From UMGS1901 sp934122115 (GTDB taxonomy: Bacteria; Bacillota; Clostridia; TANB77; CAG-508): a DNA stretch of 64,000 bases. Location of the stretch: the NCBI GenBank assembly GCA_934122115.1, contig CAKOVU010000002.1, positions 62,001-126,000 on the forward strand, read 5' to 3'. Shown here in pieces: positions 25,563 through 33,675 of the stretch. A program made the translations under genes and the position numbers. The notes beneath the pieces are model-generated. The model was not told where the DNA came from. It made no database searches and saw only the letters and a list, made by a program, of their open reading frames with translations. Position 1 is the first letter of the stretch. Each line of letters begins with the position of its first letter.

Positions 25563-25888
25563 CTTGAAAAAGTTTATATAGTCTCACACAAGAAAGCAAG
25601 GAACAAAAGATTAAGTTGTATCTAAACAAAAGAAAAGCAAACCAAAGATAAATTTTTTAACCTACATATAAAACGAAAGATGTAAAGTAAGAAACTTAAG
25701 ACCAGTACTAAAGAATAAAATATTGATTAACAAAAGTTAATTTCAATATATACTAAAGAAAAATAATTAATTATAACAAAAGATGGTGCAAACAAAAGAT
25801 AACGAATTATGCGCATACAGTTGGTATTGAAAAATACCAACTGATTATGCTATTAAAAAGTTAAAAATAGAAATATGGAGATTAAAAA
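25563..25888 (+). other. Long mraZ-rsmH spacer with hairpin
   Basis: This gap is usually a few bases. Here 326 bases of A-rich sequence hold no gene. A perfect 11-bp hairpin (25818-25828 with 25833-25843, GAAA loop) lies 46 bases before rsmH and has no T tract, so it is not a normal terminator. It may be a processing site or leader structure. Confidence 0.6.
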
Positions 25889-26824
25889 TTGGAATTTAAA
25901 CATACTCCGGTAATGTTAGATGAGTGCATCGAAAATTTAAATATCAAACCAGACGGAATCTATGTGGATGGTACGCTAGGCGGTGCTGGCCACAGCAAAG
26001 TAATAGCAAGTAAATTATCAAAAGAAGGCTTGCTAATAGGAATAGACAGAGATGAAGAAGCATTAAAAGCAGCTCAAGCAACATTAGCGGATTACAAAAA
26101 TGTAAAATACATTCATGGCAATCATGATAATATAAAAGAACTATTACAAACAATTGGAATAGAAAAAGTAGATGGAATATTATTAGATTTAGGAGTTTCA
26201 TCATATCAATTAGATGAAAGAAACAGAGGCTTTAGTTATTTAGGAGATAATGATTTAGACATGAGAATGGACAAATCCCAGAAACTAACAGCTAAAGATG
26301 TTGTTAACACATATTCAGAAGAAGAGCTAGCTAATATTATTTACAAATATGGTGAAGAAAAGTTTTCAAGAAATATTGCAAGAAATATTTGCCAATATAG
26401 AGAAAACCAAGAAATTATTTCTACAAAAACATTAGTGGAAATAATAGAACAATCAATTCCTAAATCAAAACAAAATAATGGACATCCTGCAAAAAGAACA
26501 TTCCAAGCAATACGAATAGAAGTAAATAATGAAATTGAACCATTATATAAAACAGTTTTACATTGCATAGATTTACTAAATGAGGGTGGAAGGTTATGCA
26601 TATTAACATTTCATTCTTTAGAAGATAGAGCTGTAAAAGAAGCATATATAGAGGCTCAGGGCAAATGTACATGCCCTAAAGATTTACCATACTGCGTATG
26701 CAATTATAAATCACTAGGAAGAATTATAAACAAGAAACCAATAGAAGCTACAAAAAAAGAACAAGAAGAAAATTCGAGATCAAAAAGTGCAAAATTAAGA
26801 GTTTTTGAAAGAAAAACAAAGTAA
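25889..26824 (+). CDS. rsmH: 16S rRNA (cytosine-1402-N4)-methyltransferase RsmH (MraW)
   Basis: SAM-dependent methyltransferase acting on C1402 in the 30S P site. 311 aa with EFKHTPVMLDECI at the start, YVDGTLGGAGHSKVI (SAM motif I), GIDRDEEAL, DGILLDLGVSSYQLDE, RGFSY, DMRMD, and LTFHSLEDRAVKEA near the end. It starts with TTG at 25889, eight bases after TGGAG. It overlaps nothing and is followed by ftsL after 27 bases. Confidence 0.96.
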   Translation: MEFKHTPVMLDECIENLNIKPDGIYVDGTLGGAGHSKVIASKLSKEGLLIGIDRDEEALKAAQATLADYKNVKYIHGNHDNIKELLQTIGIEKVDGILLDLGVSSYQLDERNRGFSYLGDNDLDMRMDKSQKLTAKDVVNTYSEEELANIIYKYGEEKFSRNIARNICQYRENQEIISTKTLVEIIEQSIPKSKQNNGHPAKRTFQAIRIEVNNEIEPLYKTVLHCIDLLNEGGRLCILTFHSLEDRAVKEAYIEAQGKCTCPKDLPYCVCNYKSLGRIINKKPIEATKKEQEENSRSKSAKLRVFERKTK

Positions 26825-26851
26825 TAACAAAGGAAAGAGGTGAGAAAACTT

Positions 26852-27391
26852 ATGGCTGGGTATAGACCATATGGATATCAATACGAAACAAGTCCTAGAA
26901 AACTACAACCAGAATATGATTATCCACGTACTAACTATAAAAAGAAAAAGTCTACATCTGTAAAAAAGGGAAAAGCAAAACAAACAGTAAAGAAAGCAGT
27001 AAAAAAACAAAGCAAGAGAAAGCTAAAATACAATGTAAAACCTGTTCTTTATATTGCAATTGCGTTTGCAATGCTTTTAACAGTAAGCTATAGGTATTCT
27101 CTAATAAACGAAAACTACAACAATAAAGAGAGTTTAAAATCACAATTAGGTGAAATAGAAAAAGAAAATGAACAATTAAAAGTAAATATTGAAAGTAGCC
27201 TAAATTTAAATTCTGTTGAAAAGACAGCAGAAACAGAATTAGGAATGCACAAATTAACAAATGACCAAAAAGTATATGTTAATTTACAAAAGAAAGACTA
27301 TGTAGAGCCAACTGTGGAAGAAGTTGTTATAGATGAGCAAACTTCATGGTGGGAAAAAATACTAAATTCTTTAACAAAAATAATAAAATAA
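26852..27391 (+). CDS. ftsL: Cell-division protein FtsL-like
   Basis: 179-aa bitopic protein at the ftsL place of the dcw cluster. It has a long basic cytoplasmic part (residues 1-60, Lys-rich), one membrane helix (VLYIAIAFAMLLTVSYRYSLI, about 65-85), then a coiled coil (SQLGEIEKENEQLKVNIE) and a short C-terminal tail. FtsL with DivIC activates FtsW and PBP2B at the septum. The ATG at 26852 fits the AGAGGTG site; a GTG at 26840 overlaps that site. Identified by topology and position rather than sequence identity. Confidence 0.85.
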   Translation: MAGYRPYGYQYETSPRKLQPEYDYPRTNYKKKKSTSVKKGKAKQTVKKAVKKQSKRKLKYNVKPVLYIAIAFAMLLTVSYRYSLINENYNNKESLKSQLGEIEKENEQLKVNIESSLNLNSVEKTAETELGMHKLTNDQKVYVNLQKKDYVEPTVEEVVIDEQTSWWEKILNSLTKIIK

Positions 27392-27428
27392 GAAAGACGC
27401 CTTTATAAATTATTGGAGTCTTTTTTTA
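27392..27428 (+). terminator. Terminator after ftsL
   Basis: AAGACGCC (27394-27401) pairs with GGAGTCTT (27415-27422) with one mismatch, followed by seven T. It uncouples spoVD from the upstream genes, which fits a separately regulated (sporulation) gene. Confidence 0.7.
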
Positions 27429-27489
27429 GTATAAGAATAATTATTTAGAATAGATATGTAATAGCATATTTATTTTAAGTGGTGATTGA

Positions 27490-29374
27490 ATGGAAAGAAA
27501 TAAAGTTAATATTAGAAAGCTAAAGGAAAAACTAAAAGGAGGAAAAAAGGATTACAAGGAAAACAAAAGTATATTAAAAAGAAAGAGAAAAAAAGATAAT
27601 AAATTTCAAAAAAGATTAAAAAGAGATACAAAAATAAGAAGCTGTGATGTAAATAAAAAAGGAGGAATATCAAGAAAAAGGAGAGTTAAGATAGCGTTAT
27701 TGCTTTCTAGCAGTGTTTTTATAGCATTAATTTTTAGGATTGTAGTGATTCAATTTGTGCAAGGTGATACATTAAAAGGAATGGCTTATTTGCAGCAAAC
27801 TCTTGATAGAAAAATAAATCCTAAAAGAGGTACAATATATGATAATACTGGAAAAATTGTTTTGGCAACCAGTAGCAGTGTTGAAACGATTACGGTAAAT
27901 CCTTTAAATATTTCTGCTGAGAATAAGGAAAAAGTAGCTAGAAAATTGTCAGAAATTTTTGAATTGGACTATGAAAAAGTTTTAAAAAAGGTAAATAAAA
28001 AAACTGCGATAGAAACTATTGTAAAGAAAGTAGATAAGGAAAAAACAGATGAACTAAGAATTTGGATGGCCGACAATAACATTATAAATGGAATAAACAT
28101 AGATGAGGATACAAAAAGATTCTATCCATATAATAATTTAGCTTCACAAATAATTGGATTTTGTGGAAGTGACAATCAAGGCTTGGCAGGAATAGAAGCT
28201 GTTTATGATAAAAGGCTTGCTGGGCAAACTGGAAAAATATTAAAAATGACTGACGCAAAAGGAATTGATATAACAAATACTTCGGAATATTATGAAAAGG
28301 CTACAGATGGAGACGATTTGGTTCTTACAATTGATGCAACAATACAGGGAATAGCAGAAAAATATTTGGAAGAAGCATGTATAGATAATGTGTGCACTGA
28401 TGGTGGAAACATACTTATAATGAATGTAAATACTGGAGATATATTGGCTATAGCAGGGTATCCAAATTATAATTTGAATGATCCATATACCATAAATAAT
28501 GAAGAAATGAGTGCAAATTGGAGTTCAATGTCTGCAACTGAGAGGTCAAACGCATTGCAACAAATGTGGAGAAATAAGGCAATTTCAGATACATATGAAC
28601 CTGGTTCTACTTTTAAATTAGTAACTGCTTCTACAGCACTAGAAGAAGGAATTGTAACCTCAACAGATAAAGAAGGAGAATTCTGTTGTGTGGGATATAT
28701 AGAAGTTGCAGGAGTAAAAATGAAATGCTGGAGGTACTATAGACCACATGGACCGGAAAGCTTAAGGCAGGCATTGATGAATTCTTGTAATCCAGTTTTT
28801 ATAGGACTGGGAGGAAAAATAGGAGTAACGAAATACTATGAGTATCTAAGAAAATATGGATTCTTAAGCAAAACTGGAATAGATTTGCCGGGTGAAGCTA
28901 CCGGAATATTTTTAGCAGAGAAAAAAGTGGGTCCAGTAGAATTACGGAACAATTGCGTTTGGGCAAAGGTTTGAGGTAACTCCAATACAAATGATTACAA
29001 TGGTTTCAACAATAGCAAACGGAGGAACCTATATACAACCAAGGGTAGTTAAACAAATAATAAGTAAAACAACAGGAGAAGTGGAAGAGAATCCTATAAT
29101 AAAAAGGGATAGGGTAATATCGGAAGAAACATCTAAGAATATGCTAAGCATGATGCAAAGCGTTGTGGCAGATGGTACGGGAAGAAATGCACAAGTAAAA
29201 GAATATACGATTGGAGGTAAAACAGGAACTTCGGAAGACGGAGTAAATACAGGTAAATATGTTACTTCTTTTATTGGAGTTGCAACAATTTCACATCCGG
29301 AAATAGCAATATTAATAACACTTTATAATCCAACAGGAGAGGGGGGACATCAAGGAGGAGCGTGGTTAATTTAG
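27490..29374 (+). pseudogene. spoVD: SpoVD/FtsI-type penicillin-binding protein, N-terminal part, frameshifted and interrupted
   Basis: Class B transpeptidase. It has a long basic N-terminus, a membrane helix (about residues 70-90), the dimerisation domain (PKRGTIYDNTGKI), and the catalytic motifs EPGSTFK (SxxK), NSCNP (SxN) and GGKTGTSED (KTG). The frame breaks at 28944-28949: where homologues read PVELATxxFGQRFEV, the sequence has four bases (CGGA) in place of three, so frame 1 stops at 28974 and the correct frame resumes (FGQRFEVTPIQMI). The second frame ends shortly after 29360 because the element at 29347-33264 interrupts it at GEGGHQGG. The single PASTA domain after the element and the SpoVE partner downstream point to SpoVD rather than FtsI. 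Confidence 0.85.
29347..29360 (+). repeat. Attachment-site core, left (attL)
   Basis: ACATCAAGGAGGAG, identical to 33251-33264. It lies in spoVD codons for HQGG. Confidence 0.85.
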
Positions 29375-29430
29375 TCGCTACAAAATGAAAAACATTCGAA
29401 AATGCAACCTAAAATTGTTTGAAAAATTTA

Positions 29431-29459
29431 TTGTAAAATTACATGAAATATGATAGTAT
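29431..29459 (+). promoter_or_regulatory. Promoter of the element's cargo genes
   Basis: TTGTAA (29431-29436), 17-base spacer, TAGTAT (29454-29459). The -10 overlaps a small palindrome, GATAGTATTCTATC, that could bind a regulator. Confidence 0.6.
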
Positions 29460-29505
29460 TCTATCAGTGGAAAGAGAAAAAATATAATAGAGAGGAAGTG
29501 ATTAA

Positions 29506-30069
29506 ATGTTAAATCCAGTTAGAATTTATGGAGCATGGGATGAAGGTATAGTTTTAGATAATCATATGTTAAAAAGTATATTTTTAGGATATGATGAAAA
29601 TGGAAAAGAAAAATTTGAAAATACAAGAACTGAAATAGGAGAACTAATATATAAATTTAAATATCAAAAAGATAAAAGTAGTTTACCTAAAATAATAGAC
29701 TTAATTAAAGATATTCTAAATAAATGGAATTTAAAAGAGAAAGTGGATATAGTAATACCAGTTCCACCATCTAATAAAATAAGGGATTATCAGCCGGTAT
29801 TTGAAATAGCTAGAGAGATAGCAAAAATTATAGATAAAGAATGCAAAACAGATATACTATTAAAAGAGAGTAATTTACAAGTAAAAGATGGATATAATAT
29901 AAGTGGAACAATAAAACAAAATAAGCAATTAGAAGGTAAAAAGAATATTTTAATAGTAGATGATTTATATAGTACAGGGGCAACATTAAATGAAGTATGT
30001 AAAATTTTAAAACAAGATAAAAATGTTGGAAATATATATTGCTTAGTAATGACTAAAACAAAGGGGTGA
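29506..30069 (+). CDS. ComF-like phosphoribosyltransferase
   Basis: 187-aa type I PRTase. The PRPP-binding loop is clear: NILIVDDLYSTGATLNEV (about residues 150-167). Upstream, VDIVIPVPPSNKIRDYQPV matches the ComF-type substrate region. The N-terminal 60 residues (with GAWDEGIVLDNH) are like those of small ComF-type proteins found beside nucleotide-handling genes. RBS GAGGAAGTG. It is translationally linked to the SLOG-like gene that follows. It is the first cargo gene of the element and is unlikely to be a competence gene. Confidence 0.8.
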   Translation: MLNPVRIYGAWDEGIVLDNHMLKSIFLGYDENGKEKFENTRTEIGELIYKFKYQKDKSSLPKIIDLIKDILNKWNLKEKVDIVIPVPPSNKIRDYQPVFEIAREIAKIIDKECKTDILLKESNLQVKDGYNISGTIKQNKQLEGKKNILIVDDLYSTGATLNEVCKILKQDKNVGNIYCLVMTKTKG

Positions 30070-30074
30070 ATGAA

Positions 30075-30614
30075 TTGAAGATTTTTATAGCAGGTCCAAG
30101 AGCTATTAAAGAGATAGATGAAAATGTAAGTATGAAATTACAAAATATCTTGGAAAAAGAATATGATGTGCTAGTTGGAGATGCAGATGGAATAGATAGC
30201 AGTGTGCAAAAATTATTAAACAAACAAAACTACAAAAAGGTTACTGTGTATGCAAGCAAGGGAATTGCAAGAAACAACTATGGAGATTGGAAAATAAAAA
30301 ATGTAATTGTTGAAGGTAATTTAACAGGTTTTGATTTTTATGCTCAAAAAGATTTAGAAATGGCAAAAGATTCAGATATTGGATTTATGATTTGGAATGG
30401 AAAAAGTAAAGGAACATTTAATAATATGATTAATTTACTAAATTTAGAAAAAAAAGTGATATTGTATTATGTACCTACTCAAAAATTTTATCAATTCCAA
30501 CAAATGAATGATTTAGAAGAATTTATAAATGTAAATGTAAAGTTGGATAGTAAGTTAAAGAAAATGTTGCCACAAAAAGAAATAAAACAATTTGTTCAAG
30601 CATGTCTGTTTTAA
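30075..30614 (+). CDS. SLOG-superfamily nucleotide-binding protein
   Basis: About 179 aa with a Rossmann-like SLOG (DprA/LOG/YspA) layout: KIFIAGPRAI at the N-terminus, VLVGDADGIDSSVQKLL (the GD-x-GID motif) and SDIGFMIWNGKSKGTFNNM (the W-x-G-x-S-x-GT motif near the ligand pocket). Such proteins bind or cleave nucleotide derivatives. The TTG at 30075 fits the AAGGGGTGA site; a GTG at 30066 would overlap the PRTase stop. The tight link with a PRTase suggests a joint role in making or sensing a nucleotide; the actual ligand is unknown. Confidence 0.7.
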   Translation: MKIFIAGPRAIKEIDENVSMKLQNILEKEYDVLVGDADGIDSSVQKLLNKQNYKKVTVYASKGIARNNYGDWKIKNVIVEGNLTGFDFYAQKDLEMAKDSDIGFMIWNGKSKGTFNNMINLLNLEKKVILYYVPTQKFYQFQQMNDLEEFINVNVKLDSKLKKMLPQKEIKQFVQACLF

Positions 30615-30713
30615 ATTAAATAATAATTTAGCAATGATTGCAACTAGTTGTAAAATAGTAAGTACATATAATATTGAAATAAAATTTACTATTGAAAACT
30701 GGGAGGTGTAATT

Positions 30714-31067
30714 ATGTCTAAAAAAACTAAAAATAAGATTCTAATAATTTTTATATACTTTATTTCTTTTTTTATTTTCGAATTAATAATAGGCGTAGGA
30801 GGCATTGAAAAAACATTACAATATTGTGCTGAAACGGGAAATGTTACTCCATTAATTATATATGTGCCGATAGTAGAAGCAGGTGTATATCATTTTATAT
30901 TTGTATCAATCATAGCAATATCTTGTGTATTTTATAAAAAAATAGATAGAAGTTATAAAACAATAATATATTTTTTTCCAATGTTTACATTTTTTTTGTC
31001 ATATCCTATGTGGATATTAACTACAATGTTTTGTAAAGTATTTGGATTATATGGACTTGAAATGTGA
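30714..31067 (+). CDS. Small membrane protein of the element, 117 aa
   Basis: Unrecognised. It has three likely membrane helices: IFIYFISFFIFELIIGV, VYHFIFVSIIAISCVFY and TIIYFFPMFTFFLSYPMWIL. RBS GGGAGGTG, ATG at 30714, 99 bases after the SLOG-like gene. A strong terminator follows, so it ends the cargo transcript. It may be the membrane partner or effector of the PRTase-SLOG pair (inference). Confidence 0.75.
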   Translation: MSKKTKNKILIIFIYFISFFIFELIIGVGGIEKTLQYCAETGNVTPLIIYVPIVEAGVYHFIFVSIIAISCVFYKKIDRSYKTIIYFFPMFTFFLSYPMWILTTMFCKVFGLYGLEM

Positions 31068-31086
31068 ATACATATAGTTAACAGTA

Positions 31087-31130
31087 AAAAACTAGAAGTT
31101 AGTAAAAACTAATTTCTAGTTTTATTTTTA
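31087..31130 (+). terminator. Terminator of cargo operon
   Basis: A 16-base stem with one mismatch (31087-31102 with 31108-31123), then TTTTATTTTT. It isolates the cargo from the recombinase part. Confidence 0.8.
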
Positions 31131-31253
31131 ATATTTTTTTAGAATTTTAGAAAAATTTCCGGTTTTTGATATCATGCTGATATATACATTATAGAGGAAT
31201 AAATCTTTTTTTTTCTAATATTATTGAATATCAAAAATTAGGAGAGATATATT

Positions 31254-31406
31254 TTGGAAAAAAAACAAAATTCTAGGTGCATTGTTAATAAAGCAAATCC
31301 ATATCAATTACAAGTAGGAGATATGCTTGTAGAAATTAAATATTCTAACAGTAATAAGAAAATTAATGAATGTATATTAAATATTTTGAAAGCAAAAATG
31401 AAATAG
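31254..31406 (+). CDS. Small protein upstream of recombinase, 50 aa
   Basis: TTG start with TTAGGAGAG eight bases before it. The product is basic (MEKKQNSRCIVNKANPYQLQ, then VGDMLVEIKYSN and a Lys-rich helix ending KAKMK). Short basic genes directly before serine or tyrosine recombinases are often excisionases or recombination-directionality factors, but this one has no recognisable motif. Low certainty about function, moderate about being a real gene. Confidence 0.55.
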   Translation: MEKKQNSRCIVNKANPYQLQVGDMLVEIKYSNSNKKINECILNILKAKMK

Positions 31407-31520
31407 AAGGCTAAAACATCAATTTAAGCACGTTATAATAGGCAAAATAATAGAATAAATCAAAAATGCAGTAATATGAAGTTTTTCATTTGCTTTAAAA
31501 GAGGGAAGGGAAGAAAAATA

Positions 31521-33234
31521 ATGGCTGGAAGAAAATCAAAATATTCTTCAGAAAATTCAAATGCTAAAGAAACTAAAATTTGGTCTGTTGCAGAATATAT
31601 AAGACTTTCACAAGAAGATAATGATAATGGAGAAGATAAACTTGAAAGCAACAGTATTACAAGCCAAAAAGCTTTATTAAATGAATTTATCGAAGAACAT
31701 GATGATTTGATTGTTTATGATTGCTATGTTGATGACGGTTATACAGGAACAAATTTTGATAGACCTGGATTTCAACGATTATTGGAAGATATGAGAAAAG
31801 GAAATATTAATTGTGTTCTTGTAAAAGACTTATCAAGACTTGGAAGAAACTATATAGAAGTTGGAAATTACATAGAGCAAATTTTTCCACTATTCAATAT
31901 TAGATTTATTGCAGTGAATGATAGTGTTGATAGCTTCAATAATCCTACAAGTACAAATACAATATTAATACCATTTAAAAACTTAATAAATGATGAATAT
32001 TGCAGAGATACATCAATAAAAATAAAATCAGCATTAAATGGAAGAAAAAAGAAGCGGAGAATTTGTAGGAGCATTTGCATCTTATGGATATGTGAAAGAT
32101 GTAAACGATAAACATAAGTTAGTTATAGATGAAGAAGCAGCCAAAATTGTAAGAAGTATTTTTGAATGGAAAGTAAATGGAGGACTTGGAAATTTAGCAA
32201 TATGCCATAGACTAAACGATATGGGAGTATTAAATCCAACTGGTTATAAAAAGAATAAGTTAAAACAAAATTATAATAATTCTAAAATTTTGCAAGAAGA
32301 TTATTCATGGTGCTCATCAACTGTTAGAAACATATTAAAAAATGATATTTATATAGGCAATGTAACTCAAGGCAAAAGAAAAGTAAAAAGTTATAAAGTT
32401 CACAAAGTAGAGCAAGTACCAGAAGAAGAATGGATTACAGTAGAGAATATGCACGAGGCAATTATAGATAAAGAATTATTTGAAAAAGCACAGGGAATGA
32501 GAAAAGTTGATACTAGAGTACAAAATAGTGGAAATTTAAGTATGTGGGCCGGAATACTAAAATGCGCCGATTGTGGTAGAGCAATGCATAAAAAGTATTG
32601 TAAAAATAAAAGTGGTGTTGTTTATGAATATTACATATGTGGAACATATAGAAAAAAATCAAATAAGTTATGTACAAAACATACTTTAAAAGTGGAAGAG
32701 TTAGAAAAAGCTGTCTTGAAAGCTATTAAATTACATATAGAAGTATTTGTTGATACTGAAAAAATATTAGAGCAAATCAATAGATTGAATACTAAGAAAT
32801 TTGCAAATGAGAATATGGAAAATATAAAACAATCAAAAGAAATAGAAATAGAAAGAATAAGTAATTTAAAAAGGTGTTTATATGAAGATTGGAAAAGTGA
32901 ATATATAACTAAAGAAGAATACTTAAACTACAAGCAAAAATATGAACAAGATATAGATAAAATAAAGGAAATTATTATTAATTTAGATAAACAAAAAGAA
33001 AAGCAAGAAGAAATCATAAATGGAAATAGTCTATGGATAGAGAACTTTAAAAAACATAAAAATATAACAGAGTTAGATAGAGAAATTATAACAGAGCTAA
33101 TTGATTATATAGAAGTACATGAGAATAAAAAAATAACTATTCATTTTAAATTTATGAACGAATTGAACAAAATTATAGAATATATGGATGAAGAAAATAA
33201 AGCAAGTATCTTTGAAAAAGTAAAAGAGGCATAA
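31521..33234 (+). pseudogene. Large serine recombinase, frameshifted
   Basis: Integrase/excisionase of the resolvase-invertase superfamily. Catalytic domain: VAEYIRLSQED with the nucleophile Ser30, DDGYTGTNFDRPGFQRLLED and VKDLSRLGRNYIEVG. Then comes the recombinase domain (GEFVGAFASYGYVKD, HRLNDMGV), a zinc ribbon (CADCGRAMHKKYC, then ICGTYRKKSNKLC), and a coiled coil near the C-terminus. The frame shifts at the A6 run 32045-32050. Removing one A gives NGRKRSGEFVGAF and one protein of about 570 aa, the normal size. As written, translation stops at 32111. This is a true inactivating change, a slippage site or a sequencing error. RBS GGGAAGGGAAG; ATG at 31521. Confidence 0.88.
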
Positions 33235-33548
33235 TGTGTAGCGACAAAATACATCAAGGAGGAGGTGTGGCAGCACCAATTGCTTCGCAGGTTTTAGGAG
33301 AAGTAATACCATATCTTGAACTAGCAAAGGATAATGAAGAAGAGATAGAAGAAAAAGCAGAAGTGACTGTTCCAGATTTAACAGGTTTAACAAAAGCCGA
33401 GGCAGAGAAAACTTTAAAAGAATTAGGATTATCCTTAGAAATAAAAACAGAGGAACAAGAAAATCAAGAAGAAAAACAAATAACAAACCAATTGCCAAAA
33501 GCAGGAATAAAAATAAAACAAGGTAACTCAGTTATTGCATACTATTAA
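33234..33548 (+). pseudogene. spoVD: SpoVD C-terminal part with PASTA domain
   Basis: The continuation of spoVD starts in the right repeat (33251) and reads GGGVAAPIASQVLGEVIPYLE, followed by one PASTA domain (VTVPDLTGLTKAEAEKTLKE, about 60 aa) to the end. It has no start of its own: the reading frame opens in element DNA. With the element excised and the 28.9-kb frameshift ignored, the protein would be about 717 aa. One PASTA repeat is typical of SpoVD; B. subtilis PbpB has two. Confidence 0.88.
33251..33264 (+). repeat. Attachment-site core, right (attR)
   Basis: ACATCAAGGAGGAG, identical to 29347-29360. The 9-base arm TGTAGCGAC ends five bases before it. Confidence 0.85.
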
Positions 33549-33675
33549 AAAAGAAAAAATAACATAAAACCCTATACAAAATCAGTTTTTAATTATATAA
33601 TGTAGAATGTAAATATGATATAATTAGTAACTACTATGTATTATAATATTAATATCTTAAGAAGGGAAGATAATT

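Larger units (their letters stand above)
29347..33264 (+). mobile_element. 3.9-kb serine-recombinase element inside spoVD (skin-like)
   Basis: The 14 bases ACATCAAGGAGGAG occur at both ends (29347-29360 and 33251-33264). Removing one copy with the DNA between them joins GGA CAT CAA GGA GGA to GGT GTG GCA GCA and restores GGHQGGGVAAPI in frame, the sequence expected in SpoVD. The element carries its own promoter, three cargo genes, a 50-aa gene and a large serine recombinase whose stop is 17 bases from the right repeat. Just inside the repeats the 9-base words GTCGCTACA (29374-29382) and TGTAGCGAC (33237-33245) form the arms of a reconstituted attP dyad. Confidence 0.9.

Noticed and set aside
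32041..32055. Programmed -1 frameshifting at A AAA AAG in the recombinase
   Set aside because: The -1 frame reaches a stop within a few codons; the needed frame is +1, which the slippery motif does not explain.
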